In this document: positions 21,695 to 33,779 of the stretch, one piece after another | How positions within the stretch are numbered: position 1 is the stretch's first letter | How the letters are laid out: each line of letters begins with the position of its first letter | NCBI GenBank assembly: GCA_031841125.1 | Contig: CM063110.1 | Coordinates: 16,735,626-16,799,625 of the forward strand | Source: Acanthococcus lagerstroemiae | Taxonomy: Eukaryota > Arthropoda > Insecta > Hemiptera > Eriococcidae | Length of the DNA: 64,000 nucleotides | Direction: 5' to 3' | Program-made: the position numbers and the translations under genes | The notes under the pieces: generated by a model | Told to the model about the DNA's origin: nothing | Databases searched by the model: none | The model's input: the letters and a program-made list of their open reading frames with translations, nothing else

Positions 21695-23054
21695 AATTGA
21701 AAGGTAAAGAATCAAAACTCACATTTGCCAGTTTACTTCAAGGGCGCAAATAGGCAAAATACTGTACGCGGGTACAGGAATATCTGTGCTGCGTCTGTAA
21801 ATGTACAATATGTATGTCACAGTGAAAGTCCATAATTCAGGGAATGTCGATAATGACTAGTGATTATCGACATTGACGAACTGTTTTAGGGAAAGTAGAT
21901 AATAAAACATTTTCATTAACATTAACTATAGGTATTGTGTACATTAACGATAGGTATTGTGTACATTAACTAGTGATTATCGATAATCGCTAACAGCGCG
22001 TAGTGAAAGTTGAAAAAATACTTCTCGCGTCGTCGAAAAGGTAAGAAAGAAAGATTTGGTTATTATTTGTATAGTGTAAATCGTCCACTTTTGGCCAGGG
22101 TACCATCATTGGCCAGGTTTCTTATAAATTTTGGGAAAGTAATTTTTGCACTACGAAATCAGTGAAAACTGCCGTGTGTATGGTATGTTGTATTTTCAAC
22201 TTTATGTAATCCATTATACTTTTTAAAAATCTTGATCTGTGGCGGACTTCAAAACTTCAGTGATTTCTTATCAAAACTCTTGGGAATCCAGCAAGAGGAA
22301 GGATCGTCATACGAACACTTTCATGCGGTAACTGCACTAAGCAATGTATATTTCTAATCATTCATAGTATTGGTAACGGATTTTGATTTTAAAAATTGAT
22401 TTTTACTCTGTCTTTCATCAATTAAGAGGCATGGCCAAGTGAGGGTCTCGAATTTAATGATTTCACCATCTTGGCCAGCAACCTGTCCAAAGATGGGTAC
22501 AGTGCTAATCCATTTTTGGCCACCCTTAGTAATGAACGAGTTAGAAAAGCTGAAAATTTCTCATAAAATTTGCAAGATTCTTCGTCATGTCATTACTAAA
22601 GTGTCGCACAAAAAAGAAGAAGAAATACACCAATTATTTATAAGCAATTTACGAATAAGAAATGACGCACCAGAAATGTGAGAATTGTTTTTATGATACT
22701 ACAACGTATTAAGACCTGGGAAACTTGTAAATCTGACAGTGTCTGATAATTATCAACTTTAACTACAAGCTGCTAGCGATTATCGATAATCGCTAGTTAA
22801 TGTACACAATGCCTATAGTTAATATTCATAAAAATGTTTAAATTTTCAACTTTAATTGCCTCTCATAGGTATTACCGATAATGACTAGTGATTATCGATA
22901 ATACCTAATTATCGACTTTCACAGTAACATGTACACCATACTCCATGTTCACAGGCGCAACAAAGATATTCCTGCACCCGTGTACAGTATTTTGCCTATT
23001 TGCGCCCTTGAAGTCAAATGGCAAATGTGAGTTTTAATTCTTTACCCTTCAATT
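21695..23054. mobile_element. Hairpin MITE 'FB', copy 4, split by another element
   Basis: Left arm 21695-21818, right arm 22926-23054, each like the other FB copies and with AATT at the outer edges. The loop is occupied by a 1.1 kb palindromic insertion (21819-22925). The right edge runs directly into repeat block Y', as copy 2 does into Y. Confidence 0.85.
21819..22925. mobile_element. Foldback element with TAGTGATTATCGATAA motifs
   Basis: Ends ACAGTGAAAGTCCATAATT and, reversed, ACTGTGAAAGTCGATAATT are inverted repeats. Subterminal zones on both sides repeat ATTATCGATAATCGCTAG and TTAATGTACACAATG-like segments in opposite orientation. An 80-codon frame at 22439-22681 is not recognised; TTGGCCAG recurs four times around it. 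Possible 8-bp target duplication ATGTATGT/ATGTACAC is imperfect, so hAT membership is only a guess. Confidence 0.6.
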
Positions 23055-24215
23055 CCCCTCGCTAACGCAGTAAAAACCTGAAAACAGGTACTGTGTAAAG
23101 TTACCCTGCCAATGTAATGTAGCCCCGAGTTACAGTATTTGAATTTGCATACTTAAAGACTTAAGGCGAGAACGGAAGAAAAATATAACGTGTTTTTAAA
23201 ATTTGCCGTCCCTTTGTTGCCCGAGGCTAAAACCTCATCAGCCATGAGAAATCAAGGCCTGTTTTCAACATTTTTAATAATCAAAAATAATTTACTAGGA
23301 AAATTGTTGTTTTTTCCAAATTTTAAAATGTTTGTTCAAGGGTTTTCTTTTTTTGATACATCAAATAGGGTAGTCTTTATTCAGTCTTAGTGGGAATTTA
23401 TTTTTTCTATTTTTTCTGGGGATCTTACCATCCTTAAAAACAGTTTTAATAAAACACAAGAAAATTGTGTTAAGTTTTAGTTCAAGGGAATGAGGGCGAC
23501 ATACGTGCTGCACGTCTTTTTTTGCTTCGTAAGGAAAAATACACCAAGTTTCGATATTGTTAACCGAAATTTAATTTTATTAATGCGTCGAAAATTAGTT
23601 CTTGTTGATTTCAATTGGCTACATAAGCGTGTCTAAACTTTATGAGTAGGATGTGCCAAAAGTCGAGTTTACATTCTTTAATTATTTTTCATTTTTAAAA
23701 TATTCGATTCCGAACAAGATGTGATTGTTTCTAATGAGAAGTTATGTGTTAAAAAGTTGTGTACATTTTTCTACGAAATACAGACTGCAGCTTACAGCAG
23801 TGACCAAGTGACATTACTGTGATGGGTGATAATGGATATAACTAACGTCATAGGTTAATTTGTCTCTTGATCGACCCGTGATCCCTAATTCGGATTACAT
23901 CTATTTTGAGGTTGTATATGAACCGTAATGACCGTACATCGCGATTCGGATCAAAACACTGGAAAAGAACAATGGAAAAAATGATCCGAGATTCGTGATT
24001 CGGATCACTTTTGATGCCCGTATCCCTCATCCGTGGTTCAGTTCGAAAAAATAATCAGGAATTTGTAATTTGAGTCCACATGATTTTGTCTACTCCTGCT
24101 AATAAATATAGAAAGAGAACACTCCAAGCCGATAGCAAAATATTAAAATTATATTTTCGATAATCAGTGTTGCAACTTTGGTAAAATCCAAATTTGACCA
24201 AGGATTAGCTCTAAT
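23051..24215 (+). repeat. Repeat block Y, copy 2 (empty site of the LINE)
   Basis: Second copy of block Y (14684-16619), in direct orientation, without the 772-bp LINE. At the LINE position it reads TTTTGATACATCAAATAGGG (23351-23370). Beyond 24215 the two copies diverge. Confidence 0.85.
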
Positions 24216-24291
24216 TTTTAATAAAGATGAAAAATGAATAATATTTTATATTATTGAGACTATGTATATCAATGGAAGAAAAAACACCTGA

Positions 24292-24519
24292 CTATGGAGG
24301 TCACATTTCTAGACCGGAGGGGAGATGAGAAAGGAAAATAGAGGGGTGGACTCCATACGACCACAAAAGGGAAGAAGGAAGGCCAGTCATCCGATGGCGC
24401 GATGAATTCCGCAAGGAACTCGGACCTATGTGGAGGAGATATACTCTGAACAGGAAAAAATGGAGGGAGAAAGGGGAGGCGTATGCCCAGAAATGGGCGG
24501 GCAAAGAATTTGAAAAATA
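24292..24519 (+). pseudogene. LINE ORF2 C-terminus
   Basis: The plus-strand frame YGGHISRPEGR, stop, then GRPVIRWRDEFRKELGPMW, LNRKKWREKGEAYAQKWAG and a stop. RP-x2-RW-x-D-x...G-x2-W...R-x2-WR-x3-EAYAQKW is the diagnostic end of many insect LINE proteins. One stop is present and all upstream domains are missing. An ATTATTATT-rich tail ends near 24630, as for a LINE 3' end. Confidence 0.7.
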
Positions 24520-24639
24520 AGGTGTGGGTACCCCTCTCGGCCCGCGACGTGCACAGGTGCACGTAGAATATTAAGATAAATATTATACAAGATGTCCCAT
24601 AATAAACGTTACTATTATTATTTACGATTGTTCTACCGT

Positions 24640-25586
24640 GTCGTTTCTGCTCGGTACCAGGTGCCGGTTACCCAAGGGAGGGGACATGCCTGGAAGCGAA
24701 CACAAAGGGATAGAGGGACGTCGGGCTCTTCCAGGCAGAAGGAATCAACTTATTCTTTTTAATCACCATCCCCCCTCACACCTTTCTAAAGTGTAAATTG
24801 AGTGAAAATTTACTTCGCTGAACCATATGAAAGTGATTTGTGATGATATCAGGGCGATTTTCTGAAGTAAAACAATAGAAATTGCTACATATATTTGGAA
24901 CTTTGAAAAAACACCAGTTTTGAAAAGCTGTACCTCGGAAACTATTAGGTCTACAGAGACAAAAAAAAAACTCAAAATTTAGCAACTTTTATCTAATTCA
25001 AAAAAGGTAGTTATGGTCGAAAAACCACTTCTTTCTGGTCAAAATAGCCAAAAACTGAAAAAATGGCAAAAAATTGCAGTTTTCGTGCTGGGAAACTAAG
25101 TTTCAGAGGAGCCTCGAGATCAAAAACTTGACCAGAGTACCCCCACGTCATCCACCGAACATTGTGTGAAAAAATCGCAAGTACCTCATTTAATGTACAT
25201 GACATCGATTTTGGATTACAGTTCAACTGTATTATAAATCGGCCTGTGATTCCGAAGTAGAGGAACTATAATCTCGAAACTCAGAAATGGCACAGTGCGA
25301 GTGTGTCTTCCGTATTTAATACTCGTATTAAGTAAGTATACCGAATTTGATATCTTAAGTGAAGAGATGTAGCTGCGTTCCAATTTATTTTTGCCTTACA
25401 CTCAAGTATAATAATGGTATTGTGTTTCCAAACTCTAGAAACCACAACCGAGTGATCCAGGAACATCACTGGACGATGATGCGAGAAAAGGTCAAGATGT
25501 CTCACTCACCTTTTCTCGCGCAATCACTCCAACCCTTATAACTCGCGAAAATCAGCCGCATACAATTCGAAACCAGAACCAGAACC
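24640..25586. other. No recognisable feature
   Basis: AT-rich; short frames on both strands with no motif. A local inverted repeat (GAGAAAAGGT and complement, about 25480-25520) is visible. Confidence 0.4.
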
Positions 25587-26935
25587 CAAGGTGTCCATTC
25601 TCTAGAAAACTTGGAAAAGTCAGGGAATTTTGGAATTTTCAGCATTTTTCACCTAAAAGTAAGGGAATTTTGTAAAAAAAAAAAAAAAATCGACTGTGAA
25701 ATTTTGTAGTATTTCAAACAAATTTTACCCTATTTCTTATTAAAAAATTTTCCTTCGCTCCGCTCAGGCAATTATCTTATCTTTTTTCTTTCACAGGAAA
25801 AGGGCGTGGGTAATACAACCCCCTCTCCAATCTCAGTAGTAGATACAGAATGTGTTCGTGTAATGAAATCGTTTTCATGGTATTCGTTTTGCATCTACAT
25901 TTTTCTATATTGAAGCCTCTTCCGCCTCCCCTGGTGCTATAATTTTCCCGATCGTAACCACCTATTTACTTTTTAGCATTTGTCGTTAGATATGCTGCAG
26001 CTTTTTCACCTGGGTTCCAGAATTCATTTTAATAGTTATTTTCCCTCCCCCTCAACCACTCAGGCTCCACGATGGAGGGGCTAATTCCGGTTACTCTAGT
26101 TTTTCTCAAGTTCCAAATTCATTATGAGATTCTAAAGTCAGTTTTCTGGACAGGATAGCCAACCAACCTCTGAGTCGCTGATTTCGAATATCGCCTCAGA
26201 TTTTTATCCGACCCCTTCCAGAGCACTGTCGTAATACAAATGCAGCTTCTCCGGCGAAAAATTGCACAAAGTATCGAAATAGGGGTAGTTTTTTGTCGCT
26301 TATTTCGAATATCGCTTCCGATTATTAATCTAGACCAAATTTAAGCTCCTGTGCTTTTTCAGTTGAGAAATTTTTACGTTATTTTCCATTAGCAACACTT
26401 TGAATAAATAAAACTGTATTTTTACCCTATTCGGTGGCTTTAATTAGAAAGGATGAATTCCGAGTCAACCGTTGCTTGTCCTACGCTCTTGCTACCTCAT
26501 TGGTCGCACCTGGAGGAACAGGATCCAAAAATTACCCCTAAAATCGAATGCAGCGACCACCAAAACCTATAAACTAATTTTGGAATATTATTCTTCCACC
26601 TTCCCCCCTTCACGGTCGGCATTAAGTCACACGAAAAAAAAATCTATGAAGTCGTTAATTAAAATCGCACCACGCTGCACCCCATAGAACGCGTTTTCAT
26701 TTCCATCATTAAGTTTTTACACCCCTTCTGCCACAGCTTCATAAGTACACGGTAGTAAATAAAAAGTTTGATAAGTTATTGACGATATTCGCCGCTCACT
26801 ATGTTCGAAAAAATTTAACTCCCTCCCCCATTTGCATGTGTAATTTGTTTGAAGGGTCTGGAAAACTGGAAAAATTGGTCTGGAAAACCTGGAAAAGTCA
26901 GGGAAAATCATTTCCAAACAAGAATGGACACCCTG
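25587..26935. mobile_element. 1.35 kb TIR element, full-length copy
   Basis: Left end CAAGGTGTCCATTCT and right end AGAATGGACACCCTG are inverted repeats. Next to both lie GGAAAAGTCAGGGAATTTT-like or GGAAAATC-like segments. The right 415 bp recurs at 34288-34677. CA(A/G)GGTG ends would fit hAT, but no clean 8-bp duplication was found. No intact ORF. Confidence 0.65.
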
Positions 26936-26989
26936 AAATTGTACTTCCTATAATTTGTTGAAATCAAACATTCCAAAGTCCGTAGCCAG

Positions 26990-27755
26990 AAAACCGAAAC
27001 TATTGCTATCACAAAACATCAGTTTCAACAGGAAATAAAAAGGACGTGCTCAAATTAATTGGACTGATGGATTTAACGGAAGCGGAGAAAAACTTTTACC
27101 ATACTGAACTAAAGACGATCTGACACACGCTATCGATTTAAAACCATCATCATCTAAGAAAACCAAACTCAGAGACGTGCCGAAGAGTTTTTCCAAGGGG
27201 GGGGGGGGTAAAAATTGTGAAAGTCCCAACCGACTCAACTTGAAAATTCCCAAGTATCCAAGCAAAGAAAAAAAACAAAAACTTTTTGACCTGTTGGGTT
27301 TTTTTAACTGACTCCACTCAAAATTCTCAAGTATCAATGCAAAAGAAGTAAAACCTTTTGACTTTGTTGGGTTTACTCAACTTCTCAACTCAATTCCCAA
27401 GTGTCAAAGCAAAAAAAAAAAATCTGTTAACTTGTTGGATTTCTCTAACTCGCCTGACTGAAATGGTAAATTTGCCCCACTGCTGAGTGAAAATTTTCTA
27501 CAGGGGGGAGTCGCCCCCTCCCTTCCCCCTATCGGTACGTCCCTGACCAAACTCGTTAAACCCAAGGATTCTTCTAAAAAACGTACTGCACAAAACCCTT
27601 CGGAAAAACCAACGTCACAATGAAAGGCTGTTGCAAAACCGAAAGTTGCCGTAGAACCTGAACTTGCTGAAACACCAGCAGCAAAGAAGTCATTTGTTAA
27701 AAGACAAAATGTTGAAAAGCCTGAAGCTACCTCGAAGAAACGACGTCTCGAGTAA
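26990..27755 (+). pseudogene. Lys/Ser-rich nuclear-type protein C-terminus, interrupted by a MITE
   Basis: Before the MITE the codons read LTEAEKNFYHTEL, then, after a frameshift, DLTHAIDLKPSSSKKTKL. Immediately after the MITE (27546) they continue VKPKDSSKKRTAQNPSEKP, one stop, then KAVAKPKVAVEPELAETPA, KKSFVKRQNVEKPEATSKKR, RLE and a TAA at 27753. Removing the MITE and one TSD copy restores the frame exactly. The tail has Lys/Arg clusters like a nuclear or nucleolar protein, and a 3' UTR with AATAAA (about 27824) follows. Probably a decayed gene or retrocopy; I do not recognise the family. Confidence 0.5.
27170..27545 (+). mobile_element. hAT-type MITE, G-run family, copy 2
   Basis: Perfect 8-bp target duplication ACCAAACT (27162-27169, 27546-27553). 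Ends CAGAGACGTGCCGA and TCGGTACGTCCCTG. The interior has a G run at 27200 and three to four diverged units of about 70 bp (ACTCAACTTGAAAATTCCCA...GACTTTGTTGG). It lies inside a coding remnant. Confidence 0.9.
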
Positions 27756-28516
27756 TTTATTTTATTTTTGCCTGCACTTCGATACTTTTTCAAACATAAA
27801 ATTTAAATTTTACCGATAAATAAATTTTTTGATACTTCATAAAACGTCAATTTAGTGGATTTTTACTTCGATTTTGCTGAATAATGAATTTTACAGCATT
27901 CTATTATGTTCGAGGCTCTTTTCAGAAGGATACAGGCCGTTTTGGAATGATTCTTAAACATTCACTTGACATTCTGCTTCCGAATTCGGCAAAACAAAAT
28001 CATTCCAAAATGGCCTCCGTCCAGGTACCCAACTTCGTGACGCATTCACGAACACATGGCGCAACAAAAACGAAATGTTTAAACGAGATGAGGTGTTCCA
28101 GTAAGTGTTCTACTAGGCAACCAGTCCATCACCTAAGATTTTTAAATCACATAACTCCGTATACCAAGTTTTTATCGCCTCCTGTAAAAAATGCAAAAGT
28201 GGACAGAGTCCGTTTTGTAAAATCGCTCCTCAAATAACAAAATTGGCGAGTATTACCTTTTCCAGTTTGTATGTTATTTTGGACGAATATATTTATTCGC
28301 GTACATTCTGTATGGACTACAGAAGCTACTATGGACTAAGGAGCGCTGCCGTATGTGGTATCCTAAGCTACTACTATATTATTTTATCTTCTTTATCTTA
28401 GTTCACTCCTTTTATGCTTTCTTTCCTTGTCATTTTCTTATCTATAGCAACCTTCTGTAAGAGTCAGTGGGCAGGGGGAGGGGCGGGCGGCTGTTCTAGT
28501 ATTATGTTACTGCAGA
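27756..28516. other. Presumed 3' UTR, then unassigned DNA
   Basis: 27756-27850 looks like a 3' UTR with AATAAA. An imperfect palindrome at about 27929-28018 (GGCCGTTTTGGAATGATT and its complement) follows. A 117-codon frame (27884-28237) has no recognisable match. 28240-28516 could be the 5' UTR of the LINE that follows. Confidence 0.35.
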
Positions 28517-31253
28517 ATGGCTAAAACTTTGTTTTATCAAAATGTGCGGGGATTGAGAATCAAAATAAACGAGTTTTACTTATCGGTGTTAGCAAACGAT
28601 TATCATGTTATAGCAATCACAGAATCCTGGTTAAACACAGAAATAAATACGAATGAGCTATTTGATTCACGATATATAATGTTTTCCGAGAGGACAGGAA
28701 AAAGAAAGTGTCTAGGTGTTCCAGGGGGGGAGGACTTCTATTGGGCATAAAACATTATATTCAAGCGGAGAGGATGACCACCTTGGAGCTTCCAGATATG
28801 AACTGTGAGCATATGTGGATACGATGCGTCATCAACTGTGAAACAATCTATGTGGGATTGTTTTACTTTCCTCCTAATACCTCTAAATATGAGTACAGAA
28901 AAATAGGTGACAAAATTATCGATTTAGCAGTTGCTGGGTACAACCTCCTGATTCTTGGAGACTTCAATGTTCGCTCGTTTGATTATGCTGAGTATAAAAA
29001 TGATGGAATAGTACAAGATGCTAGAAGTGTTGAACTATACGACCTGATTGACATAGCTGGACTGAATTCTGTTAACAAAATTTTCAATCTACTAGATTTA
29101 GTTTTCAGTAATCTTCCTGAAGCAACAGTCATTCGAAATGAAGCATTAGTAAATCCCGTGGACCCATACCATCCACCTCTGGCAGTGTCGTTCAGAATTT
29201 CTGATCTGAATCCCCTTAAACGTATAAAAAATGGACAACAGGAGGCACCTGTCTCAGGTATCTTAGACTATTCCAGAGCCAACTTTCTAGCCATGTATGA
29301 TGGATTTAAACACTTAAAATGCACTCCGCTGTATCGAATACAGGATGTGCATGCAGCAACAGAATTTTTTCAAAATAAAATACAAAATATTATTCAAAAA
29401 ACAGTCCCCGTTAAAACTCGTACTAACGCCAAAAGTAAGTATCCTCCATGGTTCACGCAGGAAATTATTCAAACGATTAAGAATAAAGAGAAGTTCAGAG
29501 CAAAATTTAAGAAAACAGGATTTACTTTTTTTAATGACCAATATAAGTCTCTTCGCGCACGCAGCAAAAAATTAAAATAAAGAAAGCGTATGAAAGTTAC
29601 ATTAAAAACGCTGAAATCGATCTGCAGATGAAGCCTCAAACATTTTGGGCCTTCATCAAGGGAAGACAATTGAGAAATACCCATCAGTCTCTGATGCGGT
29701 ATGGAAACGAAAATTTAGTAACCTCAGCCCAAATTACTAAAGCATTTGCTGAACTCTTTTCTTCGGTATTTGACAGTACCTCGCCAAAATATGTCAATTC
29801 TTGCCCGCCATGCTACAACAATGTAAATATCAAAAGTATTTCCATGAAAGAGGTTGAAGAAGCAATACAGAAGATGCGACCAAAGAAATGCTTAGGACCA
29901 GATCATGTTCCGCCTTATATATGTATATAAAGCCTGTCGAAGCTTTTTAATAGAACCATTAACGTACATATTCAATTTAGTAATTAGCACCACAACTTTT
30001 CCCATCCTCTGGAAAACATCAAAAGTGATTCCTATCCCGAAAGGAACAGGGACTTCAGACGTAGCTAACTATAGACCAATAGCTCTCTTACACACTCCAG
30101 CTAAAATCTTTGAGTCCGTATTATTCACAAAACTCAGCCGCCAAACCCGTGGTATAATATCGCATGGGCAACATGGCTTCATGACAGGATGCAATGTACA
30201 AACGAATCTGTTAGAACTGATAAAGAATATATATGAGGCATTTGATAAGCGAGAACAGGTTGATGTAATATACACGGATTTCCAGAAAGCGTTTGATAAG
30301 GTAAATTATCAAATCTTTCTAAATAAACTAGAAACTGTCGGATTCTCAGAACCACTAAAGATATTGTTCTCGTCATATCTGGGAGGGAGGAAACAATTCG
30401 TGGTCTACAGTGGAACATGCTCTCAGCCTTACCACTGTCCCTCTGGAGTTCCTCAAGGCTCAAACTTGGGGCCGTACCTCTTCCTTTTATATATCAACGA
30501 CATTGCAAAAACAATTGAACATTCCAATATATTGCTATATGCTGATGACATCAAACTCTATCGTAAAATTCTGAATGATAATGACCCGTACTATCTACAA
30601 GAGGATCTGAATGCATTAGCAGCCTGGAGTGAGGAGAATAAACTACCACTTAACGTAGGAAAATGTGCACAGATTACATTTACTCACAAAAAGGACCCAA
30701 GGATGAATCATTATACCATAAAATCAATTCCTCTGAGCAAAGTTGACCAAATTCGAGATCTTGGGGTTATCTTAGATAAGGAATTAACGTAGGTATCAAA
30801 ATCACATAATGTCAGTAATAAGAAAAGCTAAACGTAATATGGGATTTATAATGAGAAACTCCAAACACCTCAGCAATACGGATACTCTAAAAATTTTATA
30901 TTACTCCTTAGTACGATCTCACACTTAGACTTTGTAGCAAACGTATGGAATCCAACTACTAACTCAAATAAAACAGATTGAGAAAATACAAAAGCGATTT
31001 CTAAGATTTTTGTACTATAAAGATTTTGAATACTATGATCCCACAGTGAAATATAATGAGCTAATCCGAGGTTACGGACTCACAACTTTAGAGGACAGGA
31101 GAAAATATGCCGCCTTACTCTGGTTACATGATTTGATTCATGGAAAAGTTGACTCTTCTTTCCTATTGCAACGAGTTAATAATATCTATGTCCCATAGCG
31201 GCCGAACGTTTCAGTTCTGGAATGCTCCGCTGAATAGAGTCATGCTTGAATAA
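28517..31253 (+). pseudogene. CR1/Jockey-type LINE ORF2: endonuclease plus reverse transcriptase
   Basis: The endonuclease begins MAKTLFYQNVRGLRIKINE with AITESWL. A frameshift in a G run (about 28722-28730) follows, then LLILGDFNVRSFDYAEY, LLDLVFSNLP and DPYHPPLAVSF. RT follows: KCLGPDHVPPYI (29890), VIPIPKGTG, NYRPIALL, HGFMTGCNVQTNLLEL, VIYTDFQKAFDKVNY, GVPQGSNLGPYLFLLYINDI and the catalytic LLYADDIKLYRK (30530-30570). The thumb and C-terminal region (FLRFLYYKDFEYYD...TFQFWNAPLN) runs to about 31253. Frameshifts near 28725, 29566 and 29925 and stops near 30790 and 30945 make it inactive, but most blocks are well preserved, so it is fairly young. The clade is assigned from motif style only. 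Confidence 0.85.
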
Positions 31254-33620
31254 TGAATACAATAAGCAGAATCAAAAACGAAATACACGAACTACACAAA
31301 AACAGGGACAGACTGAACACAGAACTATACAACCAACACGTCACACTCACCCAGATACTAGAACACCAACAAATAGAACAGCACATATACCAAGAAGGGA
31401 AAGAATACATAGACAAAGAGAAAAACCGTTACAATGACACAATACTAAAGAAACTCTACACACTAAAACAAAAATGAGAAAACACACAACAGGACCAAAA
31501 CCGACAGCACAAATTTGCACCAAAGACAGTGAACATGACGACTATAAACTTCACACAAGAAGAAAACGATCTACTGGACAAAGGGAACAAATATAACACG
31601 ACAGAACATATAAGCGACAAAACACTAGAAGAACTAACAATAGATTGTGAACAGATCATCCAGACCATAGAACCAGACCTCAGAAACGAAGCAAGAACAC
31701 AAATAGGAAACATACTGCTGACCATAAAAAAGAAAAGGAAAAACAAACACAAGACAAAAGTACAGAAGACAGCCCTACAACTCAAAAAGAAAATAGAAGA
31801 AAACAACCTAATAATAAGCAACAAAGGCAACACCACAGTAGTCCAACAAACGATACTAAGAAAATACTTACATCCAAAACAACAATTACAAACAAACGGC
31901 CCGACCAAAAATACCAACCAAACTAAGACTATAAGAAAAACAACAACATAAACATCAAAACTCGTAAACTGAACCCAGCACCACAATAAAAGACCATAAA
32001 ACTACACAAACAAGACAGACAATAAGACACTAAACAAACCTAACAACCCCCGAGCTACAACCGCAAAAAAATAGCAATCATGAAGAACACTACAATACAA
32101 AAAGATTACAGCATAAAAAACACAATACAACAAGACAAATGACAATAACACTAAACAACAATGACAAAACAGTATCACTGATGTAAAAACATGTTGGAAC
32201 ATACCAAAACAGATTACAACAATACTGACAAACAACAACTAAAAAACAACACAGATGGAGCAGCATACCAACAATCACAAAAAATCATATTACAAAACTG
32301 CCATTTAATAACAAAAACAGAACAAACAGAAGGCCAATGGATCACCACTGTCACCATTCTAGCGAAATAACAGAACAATTGAAAGACATACTAAACAACA
32401 GCAAACAAGAAAAACATAAACTATGACACGATTGTAGACAGAGATAATTGATCAAACACAGAGGAACAGAAGATCAACTAGACCCAATCTCACAGAGAAA
32501 ATAGCATAACAACAACATAAAGTTCACAATGAAAAAAGCAACAAGACCATCAACTACCTCGAACCTTACAATACAAATAAAAAGGACAAACAAGGTACAG
32601 TACTAGCATCTACAGAAAACCCACCCACACTGACGCAATAATACCCAAAGACTCATTTCACCATCAAAAACACAAAATGGCAGCACTACACAACTACTGC
32701 CACAGAGCAGTCAACATACTAAATGACAACAACCTCAGAACAACAGAAATTAACAAAATTAAACAGATAGCAATTAACAACAAATACCAACCACAAACAG
32801 TAGACAGAATAATTACCATACTAACACAACCAAAAAACACAGACACCGAACCAATAACCACAAAAACAGACAAATACGCAGGAGCAATACCATTCACAGG
32901 AACACATACATACAAAATACAAAAAATCTTCAACCAATACAACATAAAACTCGGAATCAAAAACAGACCACCTCTGATCAAACAAATAAGCAATGACAAA
33001 ACAGAAAAAAAGGACAGAAACAACAGCAGCGGAGTATACAGACTGGACTGCGAACACTGTGACATGACCTACATTGGAGAAACAGGCAGAAAATTCACAA
33101 CCAGAATCAAAGAACACGAAAAATCACAGAAGCTAAATGATGACAAATCACTGTTTGGAAAACACTGCAATGACCAGGACACAACAATGACAAATTGACA
33201 GAAAAGTACAAAATCCTACACACAGAAAAAAACACAAGAAAAAAAATATTAAAAGAACAACTAGAAATAATAAAGGCAAAAACAAAACAAAACAACCTAA
33301 CAAATACAACAACTAACTTCCAAAGGGAGAACTTCTTCCAACTAATAACATAACACCCACGGATTGGACAGACTGCACAACCACAGACAACCAATCAGAG
33401 CACACAACCAATAACAATAACCACTGATTGGACAGACTGCATATTCACAGACAACCAATAGGAACGCAAGACTAAACAGGCTCACCATACGGTACTACCC
33501 TCGACTATAACTACAGGACCACAAGAGACAAGTCTCATTTAGGATACTCCACTGATGATGGCATAACAGCCGAAAGCGCTCTGGAATACAGAATAAGGAA
33601 AAGTGAATTGGTACACCCTA
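31254..33620 (+). pseudogene. Penelope-like element, RT plus GIY-YIG endonuclease (copy 1)
   Basis: An A- and C-rich coding strand, very unlike the LINE before it. In order: a coiled N-terminal part (ISRIKNEIHELHKNRD), FTQEENDLLDKGNKYN and EENNLIISNKGNTTVV (31529-31850; the PLE finger region), badly frameshifted RT palm traces (KIHKQD, KDYSIKNT) at 31960-32150, then SIYRKPTHTDAIIPKDSFHH (about 32605-32665) and ALHNYCHRAVNI. The GIY-YIG domain at about 33030-33190 reads GVYRLDCEHCDMTYIGETGR, FTTRIKEHEKS, FGKHC; after a frameshift it ends ILKEQLEIIKAK and NFQRENFFQL with a stop near 33350. A 3' region shared with the second PLE reaches about 33620. It lies between a LINE ORF and what looks like its 3' tail. 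Inactive. Confidence 0.85.
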
Positions 33621-33779
33621 CAAAAGGAATATCACCAAGTTCACTCACACTCCAAAATGGACACTATTGAAATAGTAAACCCGGAAATCGACATACTCGC
33701 AACAAAAAAGAATACTTTAGAACAAAAGTACTTCGAATCCTCGCACAGGAATAAAACAAAATAAATCAAGAGGAAATGA

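Noticed and set aside
24269..24562. 97-codon minus-strand frame
   Set aside because: It is antisense to the RW-x-D...EAYAQKW LINE tail on the plus strand.
31456..31986. 176-codon minus-strand frame rich in Cys, Phe and Val, like a membrane protein
   Set aside because: It is the antisense of the A/C-rich PLE coding strand, which recognisably encodes RT motifs; the hydrophobic look follows from base composition.
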